Source: Pseudomonas frederiksbergensis
GTDB taxonomy: Bacteria > Pseudomonadota > Gammaproteobacteria > Pseudomonadales > Pseudomonadaceae
Length of the DNA: 64,000 bases
Assembly (NCBI RefSeq): GCF_001952935.1
Contig: NZ_CP018319.1
Location: forward strand, 4,484,001-4,548,000
Direction: 5' to 3'
Part shown: piece by piece, positions 34,917 through 42,773 of the stretch
Layout of the letters: each line of letters starts with the position of its first letter
How positions within the stretch are numbered: position 1 is the stretch's first letter
Program-made: the position numbers and the translations under genes
Notes under the pieces: model-generated
What the model saw: the letters and a program-made list of their open reading frames with translations, nothing else
Told to the model about the DNA's origin: nothing
Databases searched by the model: none

Positions 34917-34928
34917 AAGGCGCTGAAC

Positions 34929-34976
34929 ACAAAAGGCCGCATGACAACCCTCGGGTTTTCATGCGGCCTTTTTGTT
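34929..34976 (+). terminator. Terminator of topA
   Basis: Stem AAAAGGCCGCATGA / TCATGCGGCCTTTTT with a 14-base loop, 16 bases past the stop. Confidence 0.92.
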
Positions 34977-35056
34977 TTGTGCTTGCGGGAAGCGGAGCTG
35001 ATCCACGACACTGTCTGACCTGCGTGAAGCAATTATTCGTTGTGGAGGCTGCCGTC

Positions 35057-35581
35057 ATGGCCCACGAACTCTATACCCGTACCAACCAGAAGATTTACTT
35101 CGCCGGCCTGTCGCTGGAAGCGCTCGCCAGAGCCGAAGAGGGGCGGGCGATGAACTCCCTGGCGCTGATCCAGGCCGGACGTGAATCGGCGTTGTTTCAC
35201 CTTTACGGTGCATTGCTTGGGCTCTGCCATGAAATCGCCGGTTTCTATCGTTTGCCTCAAGCCAACGCGCCTCGGGCCGAGTTGCTGCTGACGCGCGAAG
35301 TGCTTGAAGCCATTGCGATTCCGGAAATGGCCGAGATGGTCGAGTTGGCCAATAATCCGGAAACCTGGCTGGCCAAACTGCTGGCAGCTCATGCTGCGCT
35401 GTTTCAGCCGCCTCGGGCGCCGCACAAGCCTAAGGGGGACGTGACGCAGCCGCTGATCCTGGCCGTTAACCTGGATGAAGAAGAGGCTCCGCAAGAGCTG
35501 AGCCGTGAGGAGCTGGAGAGCTGGCGTCAGAATCTCAAGGGACTGGCGATTCGGTTTCGTGAAGGCCTGAACGAGTGCTGA
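35057..35581 (+). CDS. Conserved protein, DUF6586-like
   Basis: 174 residues from ATG 35057, with TGGAGG 8 bases upstream; the longer frame adds non-conserved sequence. Mostly helical (ELYTRTNQKIYFAGLSLEAL at the start), with an acidic, Glu-rich C-terminal third. No membrane segment. It matches the topA-to-lexA neighbourhood protein of other Pseudomonas (PA3010-like, from memory). Function unknown. Confidence 0.78.
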   Translation: MAHELYTRTNQKIYFAGLSLEALARAEEGRAMNSLALIQAGRESALFHLYGALLGLCHEIAGFYRLPQANAPRAELLLTREVLEAIAIPEMAEMVELANNPETWLAKLLAAHAALFQPPRAPHKPKGDVTQPLILAVNLDEEEAPQELSREELESWRQNLKGLAIRFREGLNEC

Positions 35582-35701
35582 AGGATAGAGCGGAATAATG
35601 GATGACCCGGTGGGTTGTCCGTTCAGGTCTGAGAGCTGTCGGACCTTTCTCTTTATGATGGCATCTGGTCAAGATCCCGAGCGAAGCCTGGCCGATGCCT
35701 A

Positions 35702-35707
35702 TATAAT
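35702..35707 (+). promoter_or_regulatory. Putative -10 element of the 77-residue gene
   Basis: An exact TATAAT 29 bases before the start at 35736; the matching -35 region is weak. Confidence 0.45.
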
Positions 35708-35735
35708 CCCCGCCTTTCGTGGAGAACAGACCTTT

Positions 35736-35969
35736 ATGCCAACGTCCTTTCTAGAAATTGTCGAGTTACCAGACGGCCGTATTGAGCTGCGCAGGGCTGA
35801 GGACGAGGGTTCTCTGGTTACTTTGGATTTCTCCGAGGATGCCAAAGCGTTTCTGCAGGGCCAGCACGTGGAAGTCGCCAAGGCGATGTTGAGCGTCGGC
35901 GTTCAGATGGCCGGACGCTTGGTTGAAGGCGATTTCAATACAGACGAGGCGTCTCGGGTTCTTCATTGA
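35736..35969 (+). CDS. Small conserved protein of unknown function
   Basis: 77 residues from ATG 35736 (GTGGAGA about 11 bases before). MPTSFLEIVELPDGRIELRR forms a predicted beta hairpin, followed by DEGSLVTLDFSEDAKAFLQG and an amphipathic helix. It matches the PA3009-like protein beside lexA-sulA in P. aeruginosa, from memory. Not secreted and no metal motif. Converges with sulA. Confidence 0.78.
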   Translation: MPTSFLEIVELPDGRIELRRAEDEGSLVTLDFSEDAKAFLQGQHVEVAKAMLSVGVQMAGRLVEGDFNTDEASRVLH

Positions 35970-36007
35970 TCCCGCCCGTCGGTTTTTTGCTGATCTCGCT
36001 ACAGCTT

Positions 36008-36048
36008 GGCTTCTCTATCCTTGGAGAAGCCCCGCGTTGTTCAACGCG
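36008..36048. terminator. Two adjacent hairpins between converging genes
   Basis: GGCTTCTC / GAGAAGCC (36008-36031) and CGCGTTG / CAACGCG (36033-36048), 16 bases before the end of sulA. There is no T-run, so terminator function is uncertain. Confidence 0.4.
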
Positions 36049-36063
36049 CGCATTGTTTGTCAG

Positions 36064-36537
36064 TTAACCCAATCGAATATTCAGGCTTTGTGCGTCCCCG
36101 ATCCGGGCGGCGCTGATCAGCTGTTGCCGTGAAGTTGTGCTCAAAGGGTTGAGCCAGCTGACCACCGTGTGGCTGCGGCCCAGGCGCAAGGCCTCGCAGG
36201 TCAGTTGCTGTGCGCTCTGAGTGCCGCGCGGTTGCAGCAGCAGGATGCGTTCGCGGTTAAGGCCGGCGTCCCGCAACCAGGCCTGGGTCAGGCTGGCGGG
36301 TGGCGCGATCAGCGTTAGCCAGCGCGCGTCCTGGTCCTGACTCAGCTCCCTGAGAATCGGCGCCAGAAGGTTCAGGCAGTTCCCGGCGGCACCACGCAGC
36401 GACAGCTCACTGAAGACTTCGGGCTCGGTGCTCCAGGGTGATTCGACCACGTCTTTCAGGATCGGCGCCAATGGCTGCACCATGAAAGCCTCGAACAACG
36501 GCAGTTGGGCTTGCTGTGATGTATGTGGGAACTGCAT
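36064..36537 (-). CDS. sulA: Cell division inhibitor SulA
   Basis: 157 residues from ATG 36537 with AAAGGAGG 5 bases upstream. The RecA-like core shows LTLIAPPASLTQAWLRDAGL and ILLLQPRG; SulA binds FtsZ and stops division during the SOS response. Ten bases after the lexA stop, so it is expressed from the LexA-controlled promoter. In Pseudomonas, sulA is paired with lexA rather than with ompA as in E. coli. Confidence 0.92.
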   Translation of the reverse strand: MQFPHTSQQAQLPLFEAFMVQPLAPILKDVVESPWSTEPEVFSELSLRGAAGNCLNLLAPILRELSQDQDARWLTLIAPPASLTQAWLRDAGLNRERILLLQPRGTQSAQQLTCEALRLGRSHTVVSWLNPLSTTSRQQLISAARIGDAQSLNIRLG

Positions 36538-36547
36538 AAAGCCTCCT

Positions 36548-37156
36548 TTAGCGGCGAATGACGCCGACACTCAAGCCTTCGATCACCAGTTCCTGATCTT
36601 TCAGGTTCACTTCGATAGGGGCGAATTCAGGGTTTTCGGCGATCAACCAGACCTTGCTGCCATCGCGCTTGAAACGCTTGACGGTCACTTCGTCGCCGAT
36701 CCGCGCTACTACGATCTGGCCGTTGCGTGCTTCGCGGGTGGTGTGCACTGCCAGCAGGTCACCGTCGAAAATCCCCACATCCTTCATGCTCATACCATGA
36801 ACCCGAAGTAGATAGTCGGCACGAGGATGGAAGAATGACGGGTTGATGTTGCAAGACTCTTCGATGTGCTGCTGGGCGAGGATCGGAGCACCGGCAGCCA
36901 CTCGGCCAATGATCGGCAAGGTGGACTCGTCGGCCTTGGCTTCAAAGCCGGGAATGCGAATGCCACGGGAAGCACCGGGCGTCATCTCGATCGCTCCCTT
37001 GCGGGCCAGCGCCTTGAGATGTTCTTCTGCCGCATTGGGTGACTTGAAGCCCAGTTCCTGAGCGATTTCCGCGCGGGTGGGAGGGTAGCCATTGTCTTCG
37101 AGGCAGCGTTTGATGAAGGCCAGAATCTCTGCTTGGCGTGGCGTCAGCTTTAGCAT
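36548..37156 (-). CDS. lexA: SOS regulator LexA
   Basis: 202 residues. Winged helix-turn-helix 1-65 (LTPRQAEILAFI, YPPTRAEIAQELGF). The self-cleavage site is Ala88-Gly89 in GRVAAGAP, with Ser123 (HGMSMKD) and Lys160 (VTVKRF) as the catalytic dyad. It represses SOS genes and is inactivated by RecA filaments. Two LexA boxes precede it. Operon with sulA. Confidence 0.97.
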   Translation of the reverse strand: MLKLTPRQAEILAFIKRCLEDNGYPPTRAEIAQELGFKSPNAAEEHLKALARKGAIEMTPGASRGIRIPGFEAKADESTLPIIGRVAAGAPILAQQHIEESCNINPSFFHPRADYLLRVHGMSMKDVGIFDGDLLAVHTTREARNGQIVVARIGDEVTVKRFKRDGSKVWLIAENPEFAPIEVNLKDQELVIEGLSVGVIRR

Positions 37157-37166
37157 ATTGATCGCT

Positions 37167-37182
37167 CTGTCTTTTTATACAG
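37167..37182 (-). promoter_or_regulatory. LexA box 1
   Basis: Minus strand CTGT-ATAAAAAG-ACAG, an exact CTGT-N8-ACAG SOS box ending 11 bases before the lexA start. Confidence 0.88.
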
Positions 37183-37185
37183 TGA

Positions 37186-37201
37186 CTGGGATTATATACA
37201 G
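37186..37201 (-). promoter_or_regulatory. LexA box 2
   Basis: Minus strand CTGT-ATATAATC-CCAG, one mismatch from the SOS consensus and 3 bases from box 1. Tandem boxes imply tight self-repression. Confidence 0.78.
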
Positions 37202-37343
37202 TGAAACGGTCTTGGCAATGCTCCTTTTTTTGCCGGCCGCCAGACGGTCGATGAGCACGCTGATTCACGCTTGCGAGTTGTATGGTTAAATAGCTGACCG
37301 GCCATTCCCAAAACGAACCGTCAGGCTTGACAAGGCCTGGGCT

Positions 37344-37370
37344 GAAACGTATGTTTCAAACAAGTGTTTG
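37344..37370. promoter_or_regulatory. Two abutting PsrA boxes upstream of psrA
   Basis: GAAAC-GTAT-GTTTC (37344-37357) and CAAAC-AAGT-GTTTG (37357-37370) share one base; both match the PsrA consensus (G/C)AAAC-N2-4-GTTT(G/C). They end 15 bases before the psrA start, so they overlap the transcript start region and should mediate self-repression. Confidence 0.8.
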
Positions 37371-37385
37371 TCAGGCGGAGTAGCC

Positions 37386-38093
37386 ATGGCCCAGTCGGAA
37401 ACCGTTGAACGCATTCTTGATGCTGCCGAGCAATTGTTCGCGGAAAAAGGTTTTGCAGAAACCTCATTGCGCCTGATCACCAGCAAGGCCGGTGTCAATC
37501 TGGCGGCGGTGAACTATCACTTCGGTTCGAAGAAGGCGTTGATCCAGGCAGTTTTCTCGCGCTTTCTCGGGCCGTTCTGCTTAAGCCTCGATAAAGAGCT
37601 GGAGCGGCGTCAAGCCAAGCCGGAGAACAAGCCGACGCTTGAGGAGCTGCTGGAAATCCTCGTCGAGCAAGCCCTGGTGGTGCAACCACGCAGCGGCAAT
37701 GATCTGTCGATATTCATGCGTTTGCTGGGCCTGGCTTTCAGTCAGAGCCAAGGGCACTTGCGGCGTTACCTGGAGGACATGTACGGCAAGGTGTTCCGCC
37801 GCTACATGATGTTGGTCAATGAAGCTGCGCCGCGTATTCCGCCTATCGAGCTGTTCTGGCGTGTGCACTTCATGCTCGGCGCCGCCGCGTTCAGCATGTC
37901 CGGTATCAAGGCCCTGCGCGCAATTGCCGAGACCGACTTCGGCGTCAACACCTCCATTGAGCAAGTAATGCGTCTGATGGTGCCGTTCCTGGCTGCTGGC
38001 ATGCGCGCCGAAACCGGGGTCACCGACACAGCCATGGCCACCGCGCAGCTGCGTCCGCGCAGCAAATCAACCCCGGTTGCCGCCAAGGTTTAA
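37386..38093 (+). CDS. psrA: TetR-family regulator PsrA
   Basis: 235 residues from ATG 37386 (AGGCGGAG 6 bases upstream). N-terminal TetR helix-turn-helix: ERILDAAEQLFAEKGFAETS, then LITSKAGVNLAAVNYHFGSK. The whole N-terminus matches what I recall of P. aeruginosa PsrA, which senses long-chain fatty acids, represses itself and fadBA-type operons and activates rpoS. fadBA lies 6.8 kb upstream in this window. Confidence 0.92.
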   Translation: MAQSETVERILDAAEQLFAEKGFAETSLRLITSKAGVNLAAVNYHFGSKKALIQAVFSRFLGPFCLSLDKELERRQAKPENKPTLEELLEILVEQALVVQPRSGNDLSIFMRLLGLAFSQSQGHLRRYLEDMYGKVFRRYMMLVNEAAPRIPPIELFWRVHFMLGAAAFSMSGIKALRAIAETDFGVNTSIEQVMRLMVPFLAAGMRAETGVTDTAMATAQLRPRSKSTPVAAKV

Positions 38094-38251
38094 CCGCACA
38101 CGGGTGGGCGCGGCAGCTGACATCCGCTAAGCTAGCCGCCCATGCCGACTCTCGTTCTGAACCCGCTCCCCATTTGTATAGCCGACCTGCCGGGCATTGC
38201 CCATGGCGGCGATTTCGTGCGATCCGGGTTTATCGTTATCAAGGAATCTCT

Positions 38252-39262
38252 ATGACTGCTGGCCTGCAAGGCTCGTTGATGGTGGACGTCGCCGGTACCT
38301 GGCTGACGGCTGAAGATCGCCAATTGTTGCGCCAACCCGAAGTGGGTGGCCTGATCATTTTCGCCCGCAATATCGAACACCCGCGTCAGGTGCGCGAGTT
38401 GAGCGCCTCAATCCGCGCCATTCGTCCCGATCTGCTGTTGGCAGTCGACCAGGAGGGCGGCCGGGTTCAGCGTTTGCGTCAGGGCTTCGTGCGACTGCCG
38501 GCCATGCGCGCCATCGCTGACAACCCGAATGCCGAGTACCTCGCCGAGCAGTGCGGCTGGATCATGGCGACTGAAGTGCTGGCTGTCGGCCTCGATCTGA
38601 GTTTCGCACCAGTGCTGGACCTCGACTTCCAGCGCAGCGCCGTGGTTGGCACCCGTTCATTCGAAGGTGATCCCGAGCGTGCAGCGTTGCTGGCGGGAGC
38701 CTTCATTCGAGGCATGAACAGCGCTGGGATGGCCGCCACCGGCAAGCACTTTCCCGGTCACGGCTGGGCCGAGGCCGATTCCCACGTTGCAATCCCTGTT
38801 GATGAACGCAGTCTCGACGAAATCCGCGCCAATGACCTGGTGCCGTTCGCCCGACTGAGCAAGCAATTGGCTGCAGTCATGCCGGCCCACGTGATCTATC
38901 CGCAAGTCGATTCGCAGCCTGCCGGCTTCTCCCGCCGCTGGTTGCAGGACATCCTGCGTGGCGAACTGCAATTTGACGGCGTGATCTTCAGCGATGACCT
39001 GTCCATGGCCGGTGCCCACGTAGTCGGCGATGCTGCCAGCCGTATCGAAGCGGCGCTGACGGCCGGTTGCGACATGGGCCTGGTGTGCAACGATCGCGCG
39101 GCCGCTGAATTGGCCCTGAGCGCCGCCCAGCGCCTGAAGGTAAAGCCGTCCGAGCGCATTGCGCGGATGCGCGGCCAGTCGTACGCCAGCACTGAATACC
39201 GTCAGGATCCTCGCTGGCTGACAGCCGTGGGCGCGCTCAAAGATGCTCAACTGATCGATTGA
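38252..39262 (+). CDS. nagZ: Beta-N-acetylhexosaminidase NagZ
   Basis: 336 residues from ATG 38252 with AAGGAA 7 bases upstream. Glycoside hydrolase family 3: DQEGGRVQR near 66-74, KHFPGHG (165-171) with the following DSH on the catalytic loop, and the nucleophile Asp in FSDDLSM near 250. It removes GlcNAc from 1,6-anhydro-muropeptides in the cytoplasm and so feeds the AmpR/AmpC signal. Slt, encoded 14 kb upstream, makes the precursors. Confidence 0.95.
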   Translation: MTAGLQGSLMVDVAGTWLTAEDRQLLRQPEVGGLIIFARNIEHPRQVRELSASIRAIRPDLLLAVDQEGGRVQRLRQGFVRLPAMRAIADNPNAEYLAEQCGWIMATEVLAVGLDLSFAPVLDLDFQRSAVVGTRSFEGDPERAALLAGAFIRGMNSAGMAATGKHFPGHGWAEADSHVAIPVDERSLDEIRANDLVPFARLSKQLAAVMPAHVIYPQVDSQPAGFSRRWLQDILRGELQFDGVIFSDDLSMAGAHVVGDAASRIEAALTAGCDMGLVCNDRAAAELALSAAQRLKVKPSERIARMRGQSYASTEYRQDPRWLTAVGALKDAQLID

Positions 39263-39327
39263 GACCTTTCGGCTTACATGCTGAGTTTTGATACCTGCGA
39301 ACTGCGATCACTTTCAGAAGTGTAAAT

Positions 39328-41076
39328 ATGATGCTGGCAATTATTGAGCAACTTCATGAACTGTCATGGGCGGAGGAGTTCAGTCATCGTGCTCTGGATA
39401 AGGCTCGCAGATACGCTGTAGAAAGCCGGGTGCAAATCTGCGAAATCGAGGACGCTCTCGTTCTCGCCATCTGCAAAGGTTCCCAAGGGAAAATTTACGA
39501 ACAAGCCATTGAACTCATCGAAGACCCTAATGGTGATTTTGAGCTGGTTTGTTCTTGTTCGTGTCCGGTGGTGATCAATTGCAAGCACTGCGCAACCGTG
39601 CTTTACAACTTGCAAGAACTGCCGATGGACTCGTTCAAAAGCACTGCCTCGGTTCAACTGAATCGTGAGTTGGAGCGTTGGCTCAATGATATTCCCCACG
39701 ACGTTCCAGATCGCGAGGGGGCTGCGCAGAGCGCTGGCACTTGCTGGGTATACAAACTCAAAGCAACGTCCACCACAGGCAAGTGGTTGCTGGAAATCTA
39801 CAAGGCTCGTCAGCTCAAGGATGGCCGCTTGCAGGACATCAAATCGGTGTACTCGCCGTCAGATGCACTGATGCGCGAGCCCGGCTATCTGTCGGAGCTT
39901 GACTTGCGAATCGCAAGATTGCTGGTCGCCGTCCACTCCCAACATTCGTTTTACAGCGGCTATCCCCTGCAGGGCAGCAGTGGCGCCGAAGTTCTTCAAT
40001 TGGCATTAAAAACCTCACGCCTGTATCTCGATTTCGAACAATTGCAGCCGCTGGTAGCTGGAAAGAGCAGGTCTGGGCAGTTTGCCTGGACCGAGCAACT
40101 CAGCGGCAGCTTCCGTCCTCAGTGGCGTAGTGAGGAAGCGTCTGAAGAAACGGTTCTGGCGCTGGAACCTTTGTACTACCTGGATCGCGAACGGCTGGAA
40201 GTTGGGCCGCTGCTTAGCGAGCTAGACGGAAAGCTGGCCTGCCATCTGTCATTGGTCCCTGACATTCCCGCACCTCAGGCCATGCAGTTCAGCCATCGGA
40301 TGAGTGCTGTAACTCGAGTCGTGCCTCCACCGCATGCATTGACCGAGCGGATCGTCGATGACGTCGAACCCCAAGCCTTCCTGACGCTTGCAAGCACTAA
40401 CCGTTACAGGAACTGGAAGCATGAAGTTGAACATCGCGCGGCTTTGGCGTTTACCTATAACGGGCACGTGGCGGCGGACAAAAAATCCTCAGAAGTACTG
40501 ATACTGTCCGGCACCGAAACCCAGCGCATCCAACGCAAAACCGTGGCTGAAAAAGCCTTGCGCCAAGCTTTGCAAAAACAGGGCTTCAAAAAGGCCACCC
40601 GTAAAAGTGATGCGCTACCCGACAGTGCGGGCGAAATGTTCGATTTGCCGGACGACTCGGCTTGGCTGACTTTTGTGCAGTCCGTAGTCCCGGCGCTCAG
40701 AGAGGCAAATTGGCAGATCCGTATCGATGAGAGCTTTCATTTCAATGTGCAGCCCGTAGATGAATGGTATGCCGATGTCGAGGAATCTCCGGGGCGCGAG
40801 TGGTTCGATCTGCAGTTGGGTGTCGTAGTCAATGGCGAGCGCCACAGTTTGCTGCCCATCCTGCTGCAATTGTTGCGCAGACAGCCGCAGCTGCTGAACC
40901 CGACAGAGCTGGCCATGCGTGACGATGACGATCAAGTGCTGATCGATCTCAACAGTGGGCAGTTGGGTGCCAAGCCAGGTATAAAAATTGCGCTGTCCCT
41001 GGGACGAATCAAGCCATTGATGGCAACGCTCGGTGAGTTGTATTTGGGGGGAGCAGCAGCGCCTCGTTACGCTTGA
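39328..41076 (+). CDS. SWIM zinc-finger part of a split SNF2-family helicase
   Basis: 582 residues. The SWIM finger is at about 72-90 (CSCSCPVVINCKHC), typical of bacterial SWIM-SNF2 helicases. A middle region of about 200 residues (roughly 118-330) is absent from the paralogue at 42774-45464; after it the two align again (LPDSAGEMFDLPDDSAWLTF) up to the bacterial SNF2_N-type segment LGRIKPLMATLGELYL. The frame ends at TGA 41074-41076. The helicase motifs continue in the -1 frame immediately after, so this is the N-terminal half of one gene of about 1,100 codons. It may be a broken gene, a sequencing error or a frameshifting gene. Confidence 0.8.
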   Translation: MMLAIIEQLHELSWAEEFSHRALDKARRYAVESRVQICEIEDALVLAICKGSQGKIYEQAIELIEDPNGDFELVCSCSCPVVINCKHCATVLYNLQELPMDSFKSTASVQLNRELERWLNDIPHDVPDREGAAQSAGTCWVYKLKATSTTGKWLLEIYKARQLKDGRLQDIKSVYSPSDALMREPGYLSELDLRIARLLVAVHSQHSFYSGYPLQGSSGAEVLQLALKTSRLYLDFEQLQPLVAGKSRSGQFAWTEQLSGSFRPQWRSEEASEETVLALEPLYYLDRERLEVGPLLSELDGKLACHLSLVPDIPAPQAMQFSHRMSAVTRVVPPPHALTERIVDDVEPQAFLTLASTNRYRNWKHEVEHRAALAFTYNGHVAADKKSSEVLILSGTETQRIQRKTVAEKALRQALQKQGFKKATRKSDALPDSAGEMFDLPDDSAWLTFVQSVVPALREANWQIRIDESFHFNVQPVDEWYADVEESPGREWFDLQLGVVVNGERHSLLPILLQLLRRQPQLLNPTELAMRDDDDQVLIDLNSGQLGAKPGIKIALSLGRIKPLMATLGELYLGGAAAPRYA

Positions 41077-41081
41077 GCGCT
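41043..41081 (+). other. Frameshift site: slippery T-TTG-GGG with a downstream hairpin
   Basis: In the upstream frame the codons read tat ttg ggg gga, so 41043-41049 is T-TTG-GGG, an X-XXY-YYZ heptamer, inside a run of six G (41046-41051). Eight bases later a stem AGCG(C)CTC / GAGCGCT (41058-41065 and 41075-41081, 9-base loop) begins, and it covers the upstream stop codon. A -1 shift here joins the two frames and gives GGSSSASLRLSAPDAARL, which aligns with GPGETTLRLSKADATRL in the paralogue. One missing G in the run would look the same. Confidence 0.55.
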
Positions 41082-42635
41082 CCTGATGCGGCGCGACTGA
41101 GCGAGCTGGAGGGGTTGCCGCTGGTCTGGCAGGGCGGTGAGCGCTTGCGCAGTTTCGCCAAACGCTTGCGTGAATCGACTCAGGCGAACGTTGCTGTTCC
41201 GGAAGGCCTCAACGCCACATTGCGGCCTTATCAGCTTGAAGGTCTGAACTGGATGCAGACTCTTCGTGAGCTTGAGGTTGGCGGTATTCTTGGCGACGAC
41301 ATGGGCCTGGGCAAGACCCTGCAAACACTGGCTCATTTACTCGTCGAGAAGCAGGCAGGGCGACTCGATGTTCCGGCACTTGCGGTGATGCCGACCAGCC
41401 TCATTCCCAACTGGCTCGACGAAGCGGCACGCTTCACCCCGCAGCTGAAAGTCCTGGCGCTGCATGGCGCTACTCGGCAAAAGGATTTCATCAACCTTGC
41501 CGAATACGATCTGGTGCTGACCACGTATGCGTTATTGCCGCGCGATCTTGAGGTTTTGCAACCACAGGTCTGGAGCGTACTGATTCTCGATGAAGCACAG
41601 AACATCAAAAATCCGCTCAGCAAAGCTGCCCAGGCTGCCCGTGATCTGGAGGCCCGGCAGCGTTTGTGCCTGTCCGGCACGCCATTGGAAAATCACCTCG
41701 GCGAGCTATGGTCACTGTTTCACTTCCTGTTGCCCGGGTGGCTGGGCGACAGTAAAACCTTCAATCGTGACTACCGCACCCCGATCGAGAAGCACGGCAA
41801 TAGCGAACGGATGCAGCACCTGACTGCCCGTATAAAGCCCTTTCTGTTGCGCCGCAAGAAAGAACAGGTCGCCACCGAGTTGCCGCCAAAAACCGAAATC
41901 GTGCATTGGATCGAACTCAGCGATGGGCAGCGGGATGTTTATGAAACCGTGCGCGTGGCGATGGACAAAAAGGTGCGTGATGAAATTGCCCGCAGCGGCG
42001 TTGCGCGTAGCCAGATCATCATCCTCGACGCTTTGCTGAAGTTGCGTCAGGTGTGCTGCGATCTGCGGCTGGTCAAAATGTCCCTGACGGCGAAAGCACT
42101 TCGTGCGGGCAGCGGCAAGTTGATCGGTTTGATGGAGATGCTGGAGGAGTTACTCAGTGAAGGACGCAAGATTTTGCTGTTTTCGCAGTTCACTTCGATG
42201 CTTGCATTGATTGAGGAGGAATTGCTGCAGCGTGGCGTCGGCTATGCGTTGTTGACTGGCGAAACGACTGATCGGCGCACGCCAGTCAAAGACTTCCAGA
42301 GCGGCAAGGTGCCGTTGTTCCTGATCAGTCTGAAAGCGGGTGGTACGGGACTTAATCTGACAGCGGCCGACACGGTGATTCACTTCGATCCGTGGTGGAA
42401 CCCTGCTGTTGAAAACCAGGCCACCGATCGTGCTTACAGGATCGGTCAGGACAAACCGGTGTTCGTCTACAAGATGATTGCCAAGGGCACGGTGGAAGAG
42501 AAAATACAGGCACTGCAACAGGAGAAGGCGGCGCTGGCCGGGGCTGTGCTTGAAGGCGGCACGACCGGAGGGTGGAAGCTTGAGCAGAGTGACATTGAAG
42601 CGCTGTTTGCGCCGTTGCCTGACCCCAGGTCCTGA
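41073..42635 (+). CDS. SNF2 helicase part of the split SWIM-SNF2 gene
   Basis: 520 residues if counted from the TTG at 41073, which overlaps the previous stop (TTGA) and has no ribosome site nearby. All Snf2 ATPase motifs are intact: DDMGLGKTLQT, LILDEAQNIKNP, SGTPLENHLGELW, then the second RecA lobe with LFSQFTSML, SLKAGGTGLNLT and NQATDRAYRIGQ. Intact motifs with no further disablement argue for a recent break or for expression by frameshifting. It should couple ATP use to DNA translocation; the role in the cell is unknown. Confidence 0.8.
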   Translation: MSAPDAARLSELEGLPLVWQGGERLRSFAKRLRESTQANVAVPEGLNATLRPYQLEGLNWMQTLRELEVGGILGDDMGLGKTLQTLAHLLVEKQAGRLDVPALAVMPTSLIPNWLDEAARFTPQLKVLALHGATRQKDFINLAEYDLVLTTYALLPRDLEVLQPQVWSVLILDEAQNIKNPLSKAAQAARDLEARQRLCLSGTPLENHLGELWSLFHFLLPGWLGDSKTFNRDYRTPIEKHGNSERMQHLTARIKPFLLRRKKEQVATELPPKTEIVHWIELSDGQRDVYETVRVAMDKKVRDEIARSGVARSQIIILDALLKLRQVCCDLRLVKMSLTAKALRAGSGKLIGLMEMLEELLSEGRKILLFSQFTSMLALIEEELLQRGVGYALLTGETTDRRTPVKDFQSGKVPLFLISLKAGGTGLNLTAADTVIHFDPWWNPAVENQATDRAYRIGQDKPVFVYKMIAKGTVEEKIQALQQEKAALAGAVLEGGTTGGWKLEQSDIEALFAPLPDPRS

Positions 42636-42671
42636 TAGCTGATTTCTTCAGTCAATACGAGGTGACCCCAT

Positions 42672-42755
42672 CGCGGGCAAGCCACGCTCCCACAGGGTTG
42701 AGGTTAACCCTGTGGGAGAGGCGGTGAGGCGATCGACTTGCTCGCGAAAGCGACC
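42672..42755. repeat. REP-like element between the two helicase genes
   Basis: 13-base perfect arms CTCCCACAGGGTT / AACCCTGTGGGAG (42687-42699 and 42706-42718) with imperfect flanks containing TTGCTCGCGAA. It is a worn REP pair at the tail-to-tail junction. Confidence 0.65.
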
Positions 42756-42773
42756 TACCAGGCGGCGACTATC

